Both the position numbers and the translations under genes were made by a program. This document shows, piece after piece, positions 30,975 to 31,257 of a stretch of DNA of 31,257 bases (position 1 is its first letter; every line of letters begins with the position of its first letter). Source of the stretch: CAZERD01 sp964515405 (GTDB taxonomy: Bacteria; Campylobacterota_A; Desulfurellia; Desulfurellales; CAZERD01); the NCBI GenBank assembly GCA_964515405.1, contig CAZERD010000015.1, positions 1-31,257 on the forward strand. Direction: 5' to 3'. Under the pieces are notes generated by a model. That model made no database searches. It was not told the DNA's origin and worked only from the letters and a program-made list of their open reading frames with translations.

Positions 30975-31257
30975 ACTGGAGCTGGACTACTCGGTAGTTT
31001 CAAAACTACTCATTGAATTCATCAAGGAGGAAGTCAGCAAAACAGGTGTTTCCAGTGTGGTAGTCGGGCTTTCTGGGGGCATTGATTCAGCTGTTGCAGC
31101 TTATCTTGCCAAGGAAGCGCTGGGCAAAAATAATGTACATGCGATATTAATGCCATACAAGCTATCCAGCAAAAACAGCATTGAAGATGCAATGCTGGTG
31201 GTCCAGGAAACAGGAATACAATACAACGTGGTAGATATAACACCCATGTCTGACGCC
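30961..31257 (+). CDS. nadE: NAD+ synthetase NadE, N-terminal part (cut by window end)
   Basis: NadE converts deamido-NAD to NAD with ATP and ammonia. Only 99 residues are seen, and the frame is open to the window edge. The ATP-pyrophosphatase P-loop S-G-G-I-D-S-A is at residues 38-44. The preceding helix (V-S-K-L-L-I-E-F-I-K-E-E-V) resembles the synthetase half of fused glutamine-dependent enzymes. GTG 30961 has GAGGTG four bases upstream and overlaps the nitrilase gene by 14 bases. The full length and quaternary partners cannot be judged here. Confidence 0.93.
   Translation, partial: MITNKLELDYSVVSKLLIEFIKEEVSKTGVSSVVVGLSGGIDSAVAAYLAKEALGKNNVHAILMPYKLSSKNSIEDAMLVVQETGIQYNVVDITPMSDA

Overview
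The window looks like about 31 kb of chromosome from a motile, diderm, probably thermophilic and anaerobic bacterium. The reasons are: a TRAP transporter; an ADP-heptose-type glycosyltransferase (suggesting an LPS outer membrane); a non-lipidated periplasmic binding protein; a 60-residue single-cluster ferredoxin like those of hyperthermophiles; heavy use of ATA for Ile and AGA/AGG for Arg; base composition that looks to be in the low 40s % GC by eye; and very tight gene packing. My best guess is a deep-branching lineage such as Thermosulfidibacter or a thermophilic Desulfobacterota relative, but the sequence does not settle this. I see no prophage, insertion sequence, CRISPR array, rRNA or tRNA. 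No gene-free stretch reaches 300 bases; the longest is about 218 bases, between groES and argB.

Layout. 1-2144 (+): the end of a TRAP operon (dctP tail, dctQ, dctM). 2289-6285 (+): flagellar export and switch genes fliL-fliN-fliO-fliP-fliQ-fliR-flhB, tightly overlapped, with no fliM between fliL and fliN. 6336-8444 (+): late flagellar genes fliD-flaG-fliS behind a likely sigma-28 promoter, ending in a two-way terminator shared with groEL. 8491-10408 (-): groES-groEL under a CIRCE/HrcA operator; the GroES is unusually short. 10627-13178 (+): argB, a soluble histidine kinase and a stand-alone receiver. 13255-13437 (+): ferredoxin. 13467-14096 (-): metallo-beta-lactamase-fold hydrolase. 14258-17424 (+): a chemoreceptor with a cysteine-rich insert and a C-terminal zinc-binding CZB domain, then a GT9 glycosyltransferase. 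25504-17414 (-): a BMP-type ABC importer (binding protein, double ATPase, two permeases) followed by dnaE. 25617-27024 (+): a FetAB-type ABC pair. 29374-27011 (-): a membrane sensor with HD-GYP and degenerate GGDEF domains. 29520-31257 (+): trmH, then a glutaminase-like nitrilase and nadE, which is cut by the window end.

Themes. Motility and signalling dominate: flagellar assembly, a chemoreceptor, a kinase/receiver pair and a c-di-GMP hydrolase candidate. Housekeeping genes (groESL, dnaE, argB, trmH, nadE) are interleaved with them. The most unusual points are the GroES without its roof hairpin, the chemoreceptor carrying two possible metal sites, the reversed HD-GYP/GGDEF order with a dead GGDEF, the two-gene form of glutamine-dependent NAD synthetase, and the 10-bp-phased repeat array with palindromes between groES and argB. 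I did not find a clearly new multi-gene system.
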